48,584 nt of DNA from Acidobacteriota bacterium (GTDB taxonomy: Bacteria > Acidobacteriota > Vicinamibacteria > Vicinamibacterales > UBA2999). The notes below the pieces were generated by a model, which saw nothing but the letters and a program-made list of their open reading frames with translations, ran no database searches and had not been told where the DNA came from. Positions within the stretch are counted from its first letter, which is position 1; each line of letters starts with the position of its first letter. The stretch is taken from the NCBI GenBank assembly GCA_016789705.1, contig JAEUQR010000032.1, positions 1-48,584 of the forward strand, read 5' to 3'. Shown in pieces: positions 38,227-48,150 of the stretch. The translations under genes were made by a program, and so were the position numbers.

Positions 38227-38529
38227 TCAGTTCTTCCCTCCGGCCGGAGCCGACGAGGCCGTCTTCTCGGCCTTGGCCGCGTGCCCCTTGAACTGGCGCG
38301 TGGGCGAGAACTCGCCGAGCTTGTGACCGACCATGTTCTCGGTGATGTACACCGGCACGAACTTGCGGCCGTTGTGCACCGCGAGCGTGTGCCCCACCAT
38401 CTCGGGGATCACCGTCGACCGGCGCGACCAGGTCTTCACCACTTTCTTCTCGCCGGCGCGATTCATGGCTTCCACCTTCTCGAGAAGGTGGGTGTCGATG
38501 AACGGGCCCTTCTTCAGCGATCTGCTCAT
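38227..38529 (-). CDS. rpsS: 30S ribosomal protein S19
   Basis: 100 residues from the ATG at 38529 ([19 protein letters not shown]); upstream frame is a shadow of rplB. Other marks: [16 protein letters not shown] and [15 protein letters not shown]19 sits on the 30S head. It is 5 bases after rplB. Confidence 0.98.
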   Translation of the reverse strand: MSRSLKKGPFIDTHLLEKVEAMNRAGEKKVVKTWSRRSTVIPEMVGHTLAVHNGRKFVPVYITENMVGHKLGEFSPTRQFKGHAAKAEKTASSAPAGGKN

Positions 38530-38534
38530 AACGC

Positions 38535-39362
38535 CTACTTCTTCCGCCGCTGCACGATGAACTGGTTGCTGAGCTTCTTGTTCGACCGGGTCTTGTAGCC
38601 CTTGGTCGGCACACCCCACGGCGTCACCGGATGACGGCCGCCCGAGGTGCGGCCTTCACCACCGCCGAGGGGGTGGTCGACCGGGTTCATCGCGACGCCG
38701 CGCACGTGCGGCTTCTTGCCGAGCCAGCGGCTGCGGCCCGCCTTGCCGATCGACACGTTCTCGAAGTCGAGGTTGCCGACCTGCCCGATGGTCGCCAGGC
38801 AGTTCTGCAGGATCTTCCGGATTTCGCCGGACGGCATCTTGACCGAGACGTATTCGCCTTCCTTCGCCACCACCTGCATGGCCGCGCCGGCGCTGCGCGC
38901 CAGCTGGCCGCCGCGTCCGGGCTTCAGCTCGACGTTGTGCACGAGCGTGCCCTGCGGGATGTTGGCGAGCGGCAACGTGTTGCCCGGAAGGATGTCGGCC
39001 GTGTCGGAGGCGATGATCGTGTCGCCCACCTTCAGGCCGAGCGGCTGCAGCACGTAGCGCTTCTCGCCGTCGGCGTAGGTGACAAGGGCGATGCGCGCCG
39101 ACCGGTTCGGGTCGTACTCGATGGTCGACACCTTGCCGGGGATGTTCTTCTTGTCGCGCTTGAAGTCGATGATGCGATACAGGCGCTTGTGACCGCCGCC
39201 GCGCCACCAGCTGGTGAGCTCACCAGTGCTGTTGCGGCCGCCCGAGCGCTTGAGCGACTCGGTGAGGGGTCGATGCGGCGAGTCGGTCGTGATCTCGTCG
39301 AAGACCTGGACGGTCTGGAACCGGCGTCCCGGCGATGTGGGCTTGTACTTGCGAATCGGCAT
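38535..39362 (-). CDS. rplB: 50S ribosomal protein L2
   Basis: 275 residues, the usual length. The end region [18 protein letters not shown] carries the conserved His next to the peptidyl transferase centre. N-terminal [14 protein letters not shown] is also typical. It is needed for subunit joining. It is 36 bases after rplW. Confidence 0.98.
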   Translation of the reverse strand: MPIRKYKPTSPGRRFQTVQVFDEITTDSPHRPLTESLKRSGGRNSTGELTSWWRGGGHKRLYRIIDFKRDKKNIPGKVSTIEYDPNRSARIALVTYADGEKRYVLQPLGLKVGDTIIASDTADILPGNTLPLANIPQGTLVHNVELKPGRGGQLARSAGAAMQVVAKEGEYVSVKMPSGEIRKILQNCLATIGQVGNLDFENVSIGKAGRSRWLGKKPHVRGVAMNPVDHPLGGGEGRTSGGRHPVTPWGVPTKGYKTRSNKKLSNQFIVQRRKK

Positions 39363-39398
39363 GGCCGTCTCTCTCGGATCCCTGAGGCTCGTGGACGC

Positions 39399-39689
39399 TT
39401 AGACGTTGTCGGCGAACTCGGGCAGCTTCTCGCCCTCGCGCAACACCACGTAGGCCTTCTTCCAATCGGAGCGCCGGCCGACGAACTGGCCCTGACGCTT
39501 CTGCTTGCCGTGCGCGACCGACGTGCGCACCGACGCCACCTTCGGGCCCAGCAGCTTCTCGACCGCGCGCTTGACGTCGAGCTTATTGGCCTGCCGCGCC
39601 ACTTCGAACACCAGCGTCCGGCCGTCTTCCTTCATCACGGTGGTCTTCTCCGTGACGAGCGGGCGCCGAATCACTTCAGTGAGCTTCAT
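39399..39689 (-). CDS. rplW: 50S ribosomal protein L23
   Basis: 96 residues, KLTEVIRRPLVTEKTTVM at the start and VRTSVAHGKQKRQGQFVGRR in the RNA-binding loop. L23 is the docking site for SRP and trigger factor at the tunnel exit. It is 15 bases after rplD. Confidence 0.97.
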   Translation of the reverse strand: MKLTEVIRRPLVTEKTTVMKEDGRTLVFEVARQANKLDVKRAVEKLLGPKVASVRTSVAHGKQKRQGQFVGRRSDWKKAYVVLREGEKLPEFADNV

Positions 39690-39704
39690 GTCCGTGTCTC
39701 CCGC

Positions 39705-40328
39705 CTAGGCGCCGAGCGCCGACTGCAGCTTCTCGACCGCCGACTGCGTCAGCACGACCTTGGTCGTGTCGATGACGTCGCGCGCGGTGATGCGTGAGCT
39801 CTGCAGGAACTTCACGCCGGGGATATTGCGCAGCGACAGCGCGAGGTTCTCGTCGAGCTGCACGTCCACGAGCAGGGCCTTGCCGTTGACACCGATCGTC
39901 TTCAGCATGGTGGCCGCCGCCTTGGTCTTGACGGCCGACGCGGCGAGCGCATCCACGATCACGAGATCGCCATCCTGCGCCTTCTGCGCCAGCGCCGCCT
40001 GCAGGCCGCCGAGCTCGACCTTCTTCGGCGCGGTGAACGCGTAGCTGCGCGGCTGCGGCCCGAACACGGTGCCGCCCTTGCGCCACAGCGGCGTGCGCGT
40101 CTCGCCGACGCGCGCACGGCCGGTGCCCTTCTGGCGCCACGGCTTGCGGCCGCTGCCGCTGACGAGGCCGCGCGTCTTCGTGGCGTGGGTGCCGCGACGG
40201 TCGGCGGCATTGGCCCGCACGACCGAGGCGTGAATCAGGTCGGTCTTCACGCGCCCGCCGAACACGGCGTCGCTGAGCTCGACCGAGCCCACCTTCTTGT
40301 TCTCTGCGTTGACGACATCTACGGTCAT
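39705..40328 (-). CDS. rplD: 50S ribosomal protein L4
   Basis: 207 residues. It has the loop TRGLVSGSGRKPWRQKGTGR with ARVGETRTPLWRKGGTVFGP, which reaches into the exit tunnel. In E. coli L4 represses the S10 operon. It starts 6 bases after rplC. Confidence 0.98.
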   Translation of the reverse strand: MTVDVVNAENKKVGSVELSDAVFGGRVKTDLIHASVVRANAADRRGTHATKTRGLVSGSGRKPWRQKGTGRARVGETRTPLWRKGGTVFGPQPRSYAFTAPKKVELGGLQAALAQKAQDGDLVIVDALAASAVKTKAAATMLKTIGVNGKALLVDVQLDENLALSLRNIPGVKFLQSSRITARDVIDTTKVVLTQSAVEKLQSALGA

Positions 40329-40334
40329 GGCGTC

Positions 40335-41018
40335 CTACTTCTTGCCCTTCTTGGGCTTTTCCTGCAGCTGCGGCTGCGGCTCGGGCTTGGCCGCGACGGC
40401 CTTGCGGATGAGCACGTAGCCGCCGTTGGCCCCGGGCACCGCGCCGCGCACGACCATCAGGTTGTTGTCCGCGTCGATCCGCAGCACCTTGAGGTTGCGC
40501 ACCGTCACCCGGTCCTGGCCCATGTGGCCGCCCATGCGCATGCCCTTGACGACACGCGACGGGTAGGACGAGGCGCCGATCGAACCGGGCGCGCGGTGGA
40601 ACATCGAGCCATGGGTCGCGACGCCGCCACCGAAGTGGTGGCGCTTCACGACGCCCTGGAAGCCATGGCCCTTGCTCGTGCCGATGACGTCCACGCGCTC
40701 GCCCTGATTGAACAGGGCGCCCACGACGACCGAATCACCCGGCTTCGGCTGCTCGCCGCCGGCGACGCGCTTGACTTCGCGCCGCACGCGGGTGGCCGGC
40801 ACGTTGGCCGCCTTGTGGTGACCGGCAATCGCCTTGTTGGCTTTGTACTTGCCGCCGACGAGCCCGAGCTGCACGGCTTCGTAGCCGTCGCGCTCCGCCA
40901 GCTTCGCCTGCACGACGACGCACGGTCCCGCCTGGAGGACGGTGGCCGGTTCGACCGTGCCATCCTCGAGGAAGAGCTGCGTCATTCCAATCTTCTTGCC
41001 GATGATTCCATTCACCAT
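40335..41018 (-). CDS. rplC: 50S ribosomal protein L3
   Basis: 227 residues, with [18 protein letters not shown] and [20 protein letters not shown]. The C-terminal tail ([17 protein letters not shown]) is a basic extension of about 17 residues. L3 nucleates 50S assembly. It is separated from rpsJ by 52 bases with short repeats. Confidence 0.98.
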   Translation of the reverse strand: MVNGIIGKKIGMTQLFLEDGTVEPATVLQAGPCVVVQAKLAERDGYEAVQLGLVGGKYKANKAIAGHHKAANVPATRVRREVKRVAGGEQPKPGDSVVVGALFNQGERVDVIGTSKGHGFQGVVKRHHFGGGVATHGSMFHRAPGSIGASSYPSRVVKGMRMGGHMGQDRVTVRNLKVLRIDADNNLMVVRGAVPGANGGYVLIRKAVAAKPEPQPQLQEKPKKGKK

Positions 41019-41038
41019 CGTGATTCCTCAGCTGCTGT

Positions 41039-41070
41039 CTAGCCAGTGAGCCGCTAGAACCTAGCCGCTG
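41039..41070. repeat. Degenerate short repeat between rpsJ and rplC
   Basis: CTAGCCAGTGAGCCGCTAGAACCTAGCCGCTG contains three near-copies of (C)TAGCCRSTG (bases in parentheses optional). It resembles the tracts at 16268-16314 and 28776-28804 in being low-complexity, short and confined to a gap between co-transcribed genes. Confidence 0.45.
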
Positions 41071-41400
<330 letters not shown>

Positions 41401-41440
41401 GTGCTGATTCCTCGTCGGTCTCGTGTCTCGGGTGCCGGGC

Positions 41441-43552
41441 TTACTTCGTGCCCTGCACTCTCGCGATGACTTCGTCGCTCACGTTACGCGGCGCCTGCTC
41501 GTAGCGATCGAAGTGCATCGAGTAGGTGGCGCGGCCCTGCGTGCGCGACCGCAGGTCGGTCGCGTAGCCGAACATGTCGCTCAGGGGCACGCGGGCCGAG
41601 ATGATCTGCGTGCCGCCGCGATCTTCCTGCGACTGAATGCGGCCGCGGCGGCTCGCCAGGTCGCCCATCACGTCCCCGAGGTTGTCCTTCGGACAGACCA
41701 CCTCGACGCGCATCACGGGTTCCATGAGTACCGGGCCGGCCTTCTTGGCCGCTTCCTGGAAGGCCAGGGAGCCGGCGATCTTGAAGGCCATTTCCGACGA
41801 GTCGACGTCGTGATACGAACCGTCGTAGAGCTCGATTCGGACATCGTCGATCGGGTAGCCGGCCAGGATGCCGCGCGTGAGCGCTTCCTGGATGCCCTGG
41901 TCGATCGGCTTGATGAACTCGCGCGGAATCGAGCCGCCCACCGTCATGTTCTCGAACTGGTAGCCGGTGCCGGGTTCGAGCGGGAAGATGCGGATCGAGG
42001 CGTCACCGAACTGGCCGCGACCACCGGTCTGGCGCTTGAAGAGGCCGCGCCCTTCAGCGGGCTTCGTGAGCGTCTCCTTGTAGGCGACCTGCGGCTTGCC
42101 GACGCTTGCTTCGACGCCGAATTCGCGCTTGAGGCGGTCGACGATGATTTCGAGGTGGAGCTCGCCCATGCCGGCGATGACCACCTGACCGGTCTGCTCG
42201 TCGGTCTTGACGCGGAAGGTCGGGTCTTCGGCCATCAGCTTGGCCATGCCCTGGCCGAGCTTTTCCTGGTCGGCCTTGGTCTTCGGCTCGATGGCCAGCG
42301 AGATGACCGGCTCGGGGAACTCCATCTTCTCGAGGATGATGGGCTGCTTCTCGTCGCACAGCGTGTCGCCGGTCGTGACCGACTTCAGGCCGACGGCGGC
42401 GGCGATATCGCCGGCGTTGACTTCCTTGATTTCCTCACGCTTGTTGGCGTGCATCTTCAGCAGGCGGCCGATGCGCTCCGTCTTACCCTTGGTCGAGTTG
42501 ATGACCGACGAGCCGGAGGTCAGCGTGCCCGAGTAGACACGGAAGAACGTGAGCTGACCGACGAACGGGTCGGTCATGATCTTGAAGGCCAGGGCCGAGA
42601 ACGGCTCCTTATCGTCGGCCGACCGCTCGATGAGCGTGCCCTCTTCCTTGGCGTCCGGGTCAGTGCCGCTGACGGACGGGATATCGAGCGGCGACGGCAG
42701 GTAGTCGACGACGGCGTCGAGCATCGGCTGCACGCCCTTGTTCTTGAAGGCGGTGCCGCAGATGACGAGCACGAACGGGGCCGGCTCCTTGCGCACCGAC
42801 TCGATGGCGCGCTTGCGCAGCGCGGCCTTCAGCTCGGCCTCGGAGATGGCCTCGCCGCCGAGATACTTCTCGAGCAGCTTGTCATCGGCCTCGCTCGCCT
42901 TCTCGATGAGCATCTCGTGGTAGGCCTTGGCCTCCTCGAGCATGTCGGCCGGAATCTCCTGCACCTCGTAGTCGGCGCCCATGGTGTCGTCCTTGTAGAC
43001 GAGCGCCTTCATGCGCACGAGGTCGACGACACCCTTGAAGCGGTCTTCGGCGCCGATCGGCAGCTGGATGGCGACGGCGTTGCCCTGCAGCTTCGAGCCG
43101 ATCTGGGAGAGCGTCTCCTTGAAGTCGGCACCGATGCGGTCCATCTTGTTGACGAAGCAGATGCGCGGCACGCGGTAGCGGTCGGCCTGGCGCCACACCG
43201 TCTCCGACTGCGGCTCGACGCCCGAGACGGCGTCGAACACGGCCACCGCGCCGTCGAGGACGCGCAGCGAGCGCTCCACTTCGACCGTGAAGTCGACGTG
43301 GCCGGGCGTGTCGATGATGTTGATCCGGTGATCGCGCCAGAAGCACGTCGTGGCGGCGGAGGTGATGGTGATCCCCCGCTCCTGCTCCTGCTCCATCCAG
43401 TCCATCACCGCGGTGCCTTCGTGCACCTCGCCGATCTTGTAGGTGATGCCCGTGTAGAACAGGATGCGCTCGGTCGTCGTGGTCTTGCCGGCATCGATGT
43501 GGGCCATGATGCCGATGTTGCGCGTCCGGTTGAGTGGTGCTTGCCTAGCCAT
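41441..43552 (-). CDS. fusA: Translation elongation factor G
   Basis: 703 residues, usual length. The GTPase motifs are canonical: [10 protein letters not shown] (about 17-26), DTPGHVDF with the catalytic His, and NKMDR. Domains II-V follow ([40 protein letters not shown] region). It drives tRNA and mRNA translocation. It is the functional EF-G of the window, in contrast to the divergent copy at 23274-25364. It starts 15 bases after the rpsG stop. Confidence 0.98.
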   Translation of the reverse strand: MARQAPLNRTRNIGIMAHIDAGKTTTTERILFYTGITYKIGEVHEGTAVMDWMEQEQERGITITSAATTCFWRDHRINIIDTPGHVDFTVEVERSLRVLDGAVAVFDAVSGVEPQSETVWRQADRYRVPRICFVNKMDRIGADFKETLSQIGSKLQGNAVAIQLPIGAEDRFKGVVDLVRMKALVYKDDTMGADYEVQEIPADMLEEAKAYHEMLIEKASEADDKLLEKYLGGEAISEAELKAALRKRAIESVRKEPAPFVLVICGTAFKNKGVQPMLDAVVDYLPSPLDIPSVSGTDPDAKEEGTLIERSADDKEPFSALAFKIMTDPFVGQLTFFRVYSGTLTSGSSVINSTKGKTERIGRLLKMHANKREEIKEVNAGDIAAAVGLKSVTTGDTLCDEKQPIILEKMEFPEPVISLAIEPKTKADQEKLGQGMAKLMAEDPTFRVKTDEQTGQVVIAGMGELHLEIIVDRLKREFGVEASVGKPQVAYKETLTKPAEGRGLFKRQTGGRGQFGDASIRIFPLEPGTGYQFENMTVGGSIPREFIKPIDQGIQEALTRGILAGYPIDDVRIELYDGSYHDVDSSEMAFKIAGSLAFQEAAKKAGPVLMEPVMRVEVVCPKDNLGDVMGDLASRRGRIQSQEDRGGTQIISARVPLSDMFGYATDLRSRTQGRATYSMHFDRYEQAPRNVSDEVIARVQGTK

Positions 43553-43567
43553 GGATCTGCGACGCCC

Positions 43568-44041
43568 TTACCAGCGGTAGTGTGCGAAGGCCTTGTTGGC
43601 CTCGGCCATGCGGTGCGTGTCTTCGCGCTTCTTGACGGCGCCGCCGCGGAGATTGGCCGCGTCCAGCAGTTCGTTGGCCAGCTTTTCCTGCATCGTCTTG
43701 CCGTCGCCACGCGAACGGGCGTAGCCGACCAGCCAGCGGATGCTGAGCGACAGGCGGCGGTTCGGATTGACCTCGATCGGCACCTGGTAGTTCGAGCCGC
43801 CGACGCGCCGCGACTTCACCTCGAGCGAAGGCTTCACGTTGTCGAGGGCCTTCTTGAAGATCTTGACCGGATCGTCGCCCGACTTCTCTTTGATGATGTC
43901 GAAGCTGCCGTACACGATGCTCATCGCCGTCGACTGCTTGCCGTCGCTCATCATGCAGTTGATGAACTTGGTGACGAGCGGGCTGCCGTAGACGCCGTCG
44001 GCGGGAAGTTCGCGCTTAGCTACAATTCGTCTGCGAGGCAT
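43568..44041 (-). CDS. rpsG: 30S ribosomal protein S7
   Basis: 157 residues, [20 protein letters not shown] at the start and [19 protein letters not shown] in the core. S7 organises the 30S head and in E. coli represses the str operon. It lies 10 bases after rpsL. Confidence 0.98.
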   Translation of the reverse strand: MPRRRIVAKRELPADGVYGSPLVTKFINCMMSDGKQSTAMSIVYGSFDIIKEKSGDDPVKIFKKALDNVKPSLEVKSRRVGGSNYQVPIEVNPNRRLSLSIRWLVGYARSRGDGKTMQEKLANELLDAANLRGGAVKKREDTHRMAEANKAFAHYRW

Positions 44042-44051
44042 AACGTCGTTC

Positions 44052-44426
44052 CTACTGCTTCGGGCGCTTGGCGCCGTACTTCGACCGACCCTGCTTGCGG
44101 CCCTGCACGCCGACCGCGTCGAGGGTGCCGCGCACCACGTGGTAGCGCACGCCCGGGAGGTCCTTCACACGGCCGCCGCGGATGAGCACGAGCGAGTGCT
44201 CCTGCAGGTTGTGACCGACACCCGGGATGTAGGTCGTCACTTCGATCTTGTTGGTGAGGCGGACACGAGCCACCTTGCGGAGGGCCGAGTTCGGCTTCTT
44301 CGGGGTCTGCGTGAACACACGCACGCACACGCCGCGCTTCTGCGGGCTTTCCTGCAGCGCCGGGCTCTTCGTCTTCCACTTCACCGCGTCGCGGCCCTTG
44401 CGGACCAATTGGCTGATCGTCGGCAC
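44052..44426 (-). CDS. rpsL: 30S ribosomal protein S12
   Basis: 124 residues from a GTG at 44426; GGAGAG precedes it. It begins [17 protein letters not shown]. The streptomycin-related loops [11 protein letters not shown] and [14 protein letters not shown] are wild-type-like. S12 monitors decoding. It is the first gene of the superoperon, with a leader of several hundred bases. Confidence 0.98.
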   Translation of the reverse strand: MPTISQLVRKGRDAVKWKTKSPALQESPQKRGVCVRVFTQTPKKPNSALRKVARVRLTNKIEVTTYIPGVGHNLQEHSLVLIRGGRVKDLPGVRYHVVRGTLDAVGVQGRKQGRSKYGAKRPKQ

Positions 44427-45028
44427 GATCTCTCCACTCGCGCGGCGTTCGTCAGGCCCGCGCTGCCCTGCGACGGCTCACGCCATCGCATCGCCCGGCC
44501 AGGGACGGCGGGCGAGATCTTCAAAACTGCTGACACGACAAGCACCGCCATACGCCGGCGGCGATCGTGTGGCCTCAGGCCTGAAAGCCTCGCGGCTTGG
44601 CACCTGACGCGCAACTACCCTTGACTGTCGAATCTGCGGCACCGGCGGACGCACCACGCTCCGAGGGTGACTCGGCGCGCGACTGACGGCGTCACGGTGC
44701 TCCGATCGTGGTCGCCCCCGCAAACCGGGGAAATGTCGACGCTACGAGGAGCGGACGGTCCTAGATAGGGTGTCCTAGGACCACGAGAACCTGACGAGCA
44801 TAGCACAGACTCTCACTGGCAATGCAAGTCCCCGGAGCGAACCGTTGAAGATTCTGCCTCCGGCACCGCTTTCGCGGTCTCCCGTGAGGGAGCTGCCGAT
44901 TATAGCTCGGTTTCTGACAGTTGCGCAGGAATTCACACTACGCGCCGTCACGGCCCATGACGGCATCCCTGCGACGGTTGCGCCCGCCTGCCCCTGCCCC
45001 TACACTTCCCCGCCTGGAGGCTTTTCCC
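44427..45028. promoter_or_regulatory. 602-base divergent region between rpsL and the aminotransferase gene
   Basis: No gene is convincing. Minus-strand features form a long rpsL leader: a hairpin GTCCTAG/CTAGGAC (44758-44781), an AAGCC-tcgc-GGCTT hairpin near 44585, and the palindrome TCAGGCCTGA near 44575. A promoter candidate for rpsL is at 44797-44827. On the plus side, TATAGC around 44900 is a weak -10-like match for the aminotransferase gene. The long leader may hold the growth-rate or autogenous control of the ribosomal cluster; this is inference. Confidence 0.55.
44797..44827 (-). promoter_or_regulatory. Candidate promoter of the ribosomal superoperon
   Basis: On the minus strand TGCTATGCT is an extended -10 (TG-N-TATGCT, hexamer 44797-44802). 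Upstream TTGCAT (44822-44827, spacing 19) or TTGCCA (44817-44822, spacing 14) could be a -35. Predicted transcripts would carry a leader of about 360 bases before the rpsL GTG. Confidence 0.45.
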
Positions 45029-46342
45029 ATGCGCAGCCGTCGATCCTTTCTCCGCCTGACCGGCGGCGCCGCCGGCGCCGCCTTCGCCACTGCCCGCTTC
45101 GGGATCGACGAGGTCGCGGCGCTCACCGCGCAGGCCGCCGCCGGCGGCCGGACGCCGGCGCAGATCGCGGCCGACGAGGACTACTGGCGCGAGATCCAGT
45201 TCGCCTTCACCCTCGACCGCACGATCATCAACCTGAACAACGGCAATTCGAGCCCGGCGCCCACCGTGGTGCACGAGGCCTGCAAGCGCTACGACGACTG
45301 GGCCAATCAGGCGCCGGTCTACCACCGCGGCATGACCGAGCGGAATGTGGAGACCACCCGCCGGCGCCTCGCCCAGGAGTTCGGCGCCGATCCGGAAGAG
45401 ATCGCCATCACCCGCAATTCCAGCGAATCGCTGCAGATCGCGCAGAACGGCATCGACCTCAAGGCGGGGGACGAGGTCCTCACGACCGAACAGGACTACG
45501 GCCGCATGCTCACCACGTGGGACCAGCGCGTGCGCCGCGACAAGATCAAGCTCACGCGCATCGACTTCCCGGTGCCGACCAACGGCGAAGACCTCTTCGG
45601 GCGCCTGGCGCGCGCCATCGTGCCGCAGACCAAGGTGATGCACTTCTGCCACATCACCAATCAGTCGGGGCAGCTCTTCCCCGTGAAGGAACTGAGCGAG
45701 CTCTGCCGCTCGCGCGGCATCATCTCGATCGTGGACGGCGCGCATGCGCTCGGCCATTTCCCCTTCAAGCTGCGCGATCTCGGGATGGATTACTACGGCG
45801 TGTCGCTGCACAAGTGGCTGCTGGCGCCCATGGGCACGGGAATGCTGTACGTCCGGCGGGAGCGCATCGCGTCCACGTGGCCGTTGCAGGCGGCGCCGGC
45901 GACGCGCGACACCGACATCCGCAAGTTCGAGGAGATCGGCACACATCCGGTGGGACCGAAGGCGGCGATCAACGAGGCGCTGGCGTTCCACCAGGCCATC
46001 GGCATCGAGCGCAAGGCCGCGCGGCTGCGTTACCTCACGCTGCGCTGGGCCAACGCACTCAAGGACGTGCCGAAGATCCGCATCCATTCGAATCTCGCCG
46101 AGGGCCAGACGTGGGGCCTCGCCGTGGTGTCGATCGACGGCGTCGACACGAGCAAGCTCGTCACGCACCTGTGGGACAAGTACCGCATCGTCATCACGGC
46201 GATCGGCCACGACAATCCCGACGACGCGAAACTGTCGTACCGCGCACTGCGCGTCACGCCGAACATCTACACACCGCTCGAGGAGATCGACACCTTCGTC
46301 GAGGCGATGCGGGCGGTGGCGAAGAGCGGACTCCCCGCGTAG
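45029..46342 (+). CDS. Tat-exported class V aminotransferase-like PLP enzyme (isopenicillin N epimerase-like)
   Basis: 437 residues from the ATG at 45029, with GGAGG eight bases upstream. The N-terminus MRSRRSFLRLTGGAAGAAFA is a twin-arginine signal (RRSFLR). The fold is that of class V aminotransferases / cysteine desulfurase-like enzymes: NNGNSSPAP near the start, ITRNSSESL phosphate region, VDGAHALGHF with the PLP-contacting Asp, and the Schiff-base Lys at residue 262 in SLHKWLLAPMG. Substrate unknown; isopenicillin N epimerase-like annotation is by fold only. It would act in the periplasm, which is unusual for a PLP enzyme. A metallo-hydrolase gene follows 40 bases later. Confidence 0.88.
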   Translation: MRSRRSFLRLTGGAAGAAFATARFGIDEVAALTAQAAAGGRTPAQIAADEDYWREIQFAFTLDRTIINLNNGNSSPAPTVVHEACKRYDDWANQAPVYHRGMTERNVETTRRRLAQEFGADPEEIAITRNSSESLQIAQNGIDLKAGDEVLTTEQDYGRMLTTWDQRVRRDKIKLTRIDFPVPTNGEDLFGRLARAIVPQTKVMHFCHITNQSGQLFPVKELSELCRSRGIISIVDGAHALGHFPFKLRDLGMDYYGVSLHKWLLAPMGTGMLYVRRERIASTWPLQAAPATRDTDIRKFEEIGTHPVGPKAAINEALAFHQAIGIERKAARLRYLTLRWANALKDVPKIRIHSNLAEGQTWGLAVVSIDGVDTSKLVTHLWDKYRIVITAIGHDNPDDAKLSYRALRVTPNIYTPLEEIDTFVEAMRAVAKSGLPA

Positions 46343-46382
46343 AATGCCCAATCGTGCCGCCGCGGCGGCGCCTGGAGGAGCA

Positions 46383-47300
46383 ATGACGACGCGCGTGTGG
46401 ATCCTGGCAGCAGTGGCGGCCGCGGGGCTCGGCTCGATGGCGGCAGCCGCGGCGCAGGCCCCGGCCGCCCCGAAGGTCGTGACGGTCGACAAGGTGCGCG
46501 ACACGCTCTACGTGCTCAAGGGCGGCGGTGGCAACACGGCGCTCTTCCTCACGGCGAAGGGCGCGGTCGTCGTCGACACGAAGCTGCCGGGGTGGGGCCA
46601 GCCGCTCCTCGATGCCATCCGCACGGTGACCGACAAGCCGGTCACGATGGTGATCAACACGCACACGCACTACGACCATACGAACGGCCAGGTGGAGTTC
46701 CCCGCCGCGGTCGAGGTCGTGGCCCACGAGAACACCAGGCGCTACATGCAGGAATCGAATCCGGTGTACGCCCTGCAGAGCGGACCACAGCCGAACATCT
46801 TCACCGCCAACGGCGGCCGCGGCATGCCCAGCCGCACGTTCCGTGACACCCTCACGATCAACAGCGGCGCCGACCGCATCGATCTGCACTACTTCGGCCG
46901 CGCGCACACCGGGGGCGACACCTACGTGGTCTTCCCCGCCCTCGGCGTGATGCACGTCGGCGACACCTTCCCCACCCGCGACCTGCCGATCATGGACCTC
47001 AACAACGGCGGCAGCGGCGTGGCCTTCGCCGATACGCTCACGAAAGCGGCGGCGGTGCCCGGCGTGACGACCATCATCAACGGCCATAACGCCGTCACGA
47101 TGACGCCGGCGGACGTCGCGACCTACGCGGCCTTCATCCGCGAGTTCGTGACCGCGGTGCAGGCCGCGAAGCGGGCCGGACGGTCCGTGGACGATGTCGT
47201 GGCCACCTGGAAGACGCCGGCCGCCTACACCGGTTACAACGCGCCGCAGCCGGCCCGCGTCAAGGCCGACGCGGAAGTGATTTTCGGAGAGACGAAGTGA
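46383..47300 (+). CDS. Exported metallo-beta-lactamase-fold hydrolase
   Basis: 305 residues. A Sec signal peptide covers about residues 1-25 (ILAAVAAAGLGSMAAAAAQA). The zinc motif H-T-H-Y-D-H is present, followed by GRAHTGGD and a late GHN that can supply further ligands; the arrangement is that of the MBL superfamily. The substrate cannot be read from sequence, and it is not evidence for antibiotic resistance. GGAGG lies 4 bases before the ATG. The stop overlaps the start of the first cytochrome by one base, so they are probably co-expressed. Confidence 0.9.
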   Translation: MTTRVWILAAVAAAGLGSMAAAAAQAPAAPKVVTVDKVRDTLYVLKGGGGNTALFLTAKGAVVVDTKLPGWGQPLLDAIRTVTDKPVTMVINTHTHYDHTNGQVEFPAAVEVVAHENTRRYMQESNPVYALQSGPQPNIFTANGGRGMPSRTFRDTLTINSGADRIDLHYFGRAHTGGDTYVVFPALGVMHVGDTFPTRDLPIMDLNNGGSGVAFADTLTKAAAVPGVTTIINGHNAVTMTPADVATYAAFIREFVTAVQAAKRAGRSVDDVVATWKTPAAYTGYNAPQPARVKADAEVIFGETK

Positions 47301-47722
47301 TGACACCCGGTGGTCCGGCGCTCCGCGCCCTGTTCCTGGCTGGTATGGCCGCCGTGGCCCTCTGCCTGGCGTCCACCGCGGGCGCGCAGCCCCCGCGGCG
47401 TCCGCGCCCGCTCGAGAACATCAAGACCCTCAAGGGCTGGACCGGCGACGAGGTGCGCGCCGAGATGCGTCTCATGGCGGAGGCCCTCGGTGTGAAGTGC
47501 GACCACTGCCACGTGCAGGGCAACTTCGCGAGCGACGAGAAGCGGCCGAAACACACGGCCCGCCGCATGCTGGCACTGACGATGGCGCTCAACGCCGACA
47601 ACTTCCCGAGCCACACGCCCGGCGAGGGACAGTCGAAACTGGGACGCGTCACCTGCTACACGTGCCATCAGGGCGCGCAGGTGCCGAAGCAGGGCGCGGG
47701 GCCGGGAGCCATGGCATGGTGA
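47300..47722 (+). CDS. Small periplasmic two-haem c-type cytochrome, copy 1
   Basis: 140 residues. A signal peptide ends near AGAQP (about 30). Two haem-binding sites are present: CDHCH in the middle and CYTCH near the end. Between them is a helix with TARRMLALTMALNADNFP. The layout resembles half of a photosynthetic reaction-centre cytochrome subunit and is seen in stand-alone cytochromes of Acidobacteriota. It likely passes electrons in the periplasm. The ATG at 47300 was chosen; a GTG at 47297 is also in frame. It overlaps the next gene by 7 bases. Confidence 0.88.
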   Translation: MTPGGPALRALFLAGMAAVALCLASTAGAQPPRRPRPLENIKTLKGWTGDEVRAEMRLMAEALGVKCDHCHVQGNFASDEKRPKHTARRMLALTMALNADNFPSHTPGEGQSKLGRVTCYTCHQGAQVPKQGAGPGAMAW

Positions 47723-48135
47723 GCATGATTCGCATTCGTCACGCCGTGGCGGCCCTGGTCGCCGCCTTCGCCCTGGTCGTGCCGGCCTTCGCGGCGGCGC
47801 AGTCGGCGCCCATGCAGCCGGCCATCGCCGAGAGCGCCACGATCACGGTGCTCAAGGGCCTCACGGTGCCGCAGTTCGAAACCGAGATGCGGCACTTCGT
47901 CCAGGGCGTCGGCATGAATTGCGGCGGTTGCCACACGCGTGGCAACTTCGCGAGTGAGGACAATCCGAAGAAGGCGATCGCGCGCCGCATGATCGAGATG
48001 ACGCGGGCCCTCAACAAGAAATACTTCCCCGCCTACGTCCCTGCCGAGGGCGAGTCGACGCTCGGGCGCGTCACCTGTTACACCTGCCATCAGGGCGAGG
48101 CGTCGCCGAAATCGGCGGCGCCGCCCGCCCCCTGA
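47716..48135 (+). CDS. Small periplasmic two-haem c-type cytochrome, copy 2
   Basis: 139 residues, clear paralogue of the gene before it. A signal peptide ends near FAAAQS. Haem sites are CGGCH and CYTCH. The shared blocks GNFAS, ARRM, FP and GRVTCYTCHQG align with copy 1 without gaps of note. GGGAG lies 7 bases before the ATG at 47716, which overlaps the previous stop; a later ATG at 47725 lacks such a site. The pair arose by tandem duplication and may pair as redox partners. Confidence 0.88.
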   Translation: MVSMIRIRHAVAALVAAFALVVPAFAAAQSAPMQPAIAESATITVLKGLTVPQFETEMRHFVQGVGMNCGGCHTRGNFASEDNPKKAIARRMIEMTRALNKKYFPAYVPAEGESTLGRVTCYTCHQGEASPKSAAPPAP

Positions 48136-48150
48136 TCGCCCGGGCGCCCG

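Noticed and set aside
41423..44185. Very long plus-strand open frame (920 codons) opposite fusA, rpsG and rpsL
   Set aside because: It is the antisense of highly conserved genes, with His/Arg/Leu/Val-rich composition typical of shadows in GC-rich DNA. No domain or ribosome-binding site supports it.
46383..47300. Reading the MBL-fold protein as a beta-lactamase resistance gene
   Set aside because: HxHxDH is shared by the entire superfamily, and context (cytochromes, PLP enzyme) does not point to resistance.
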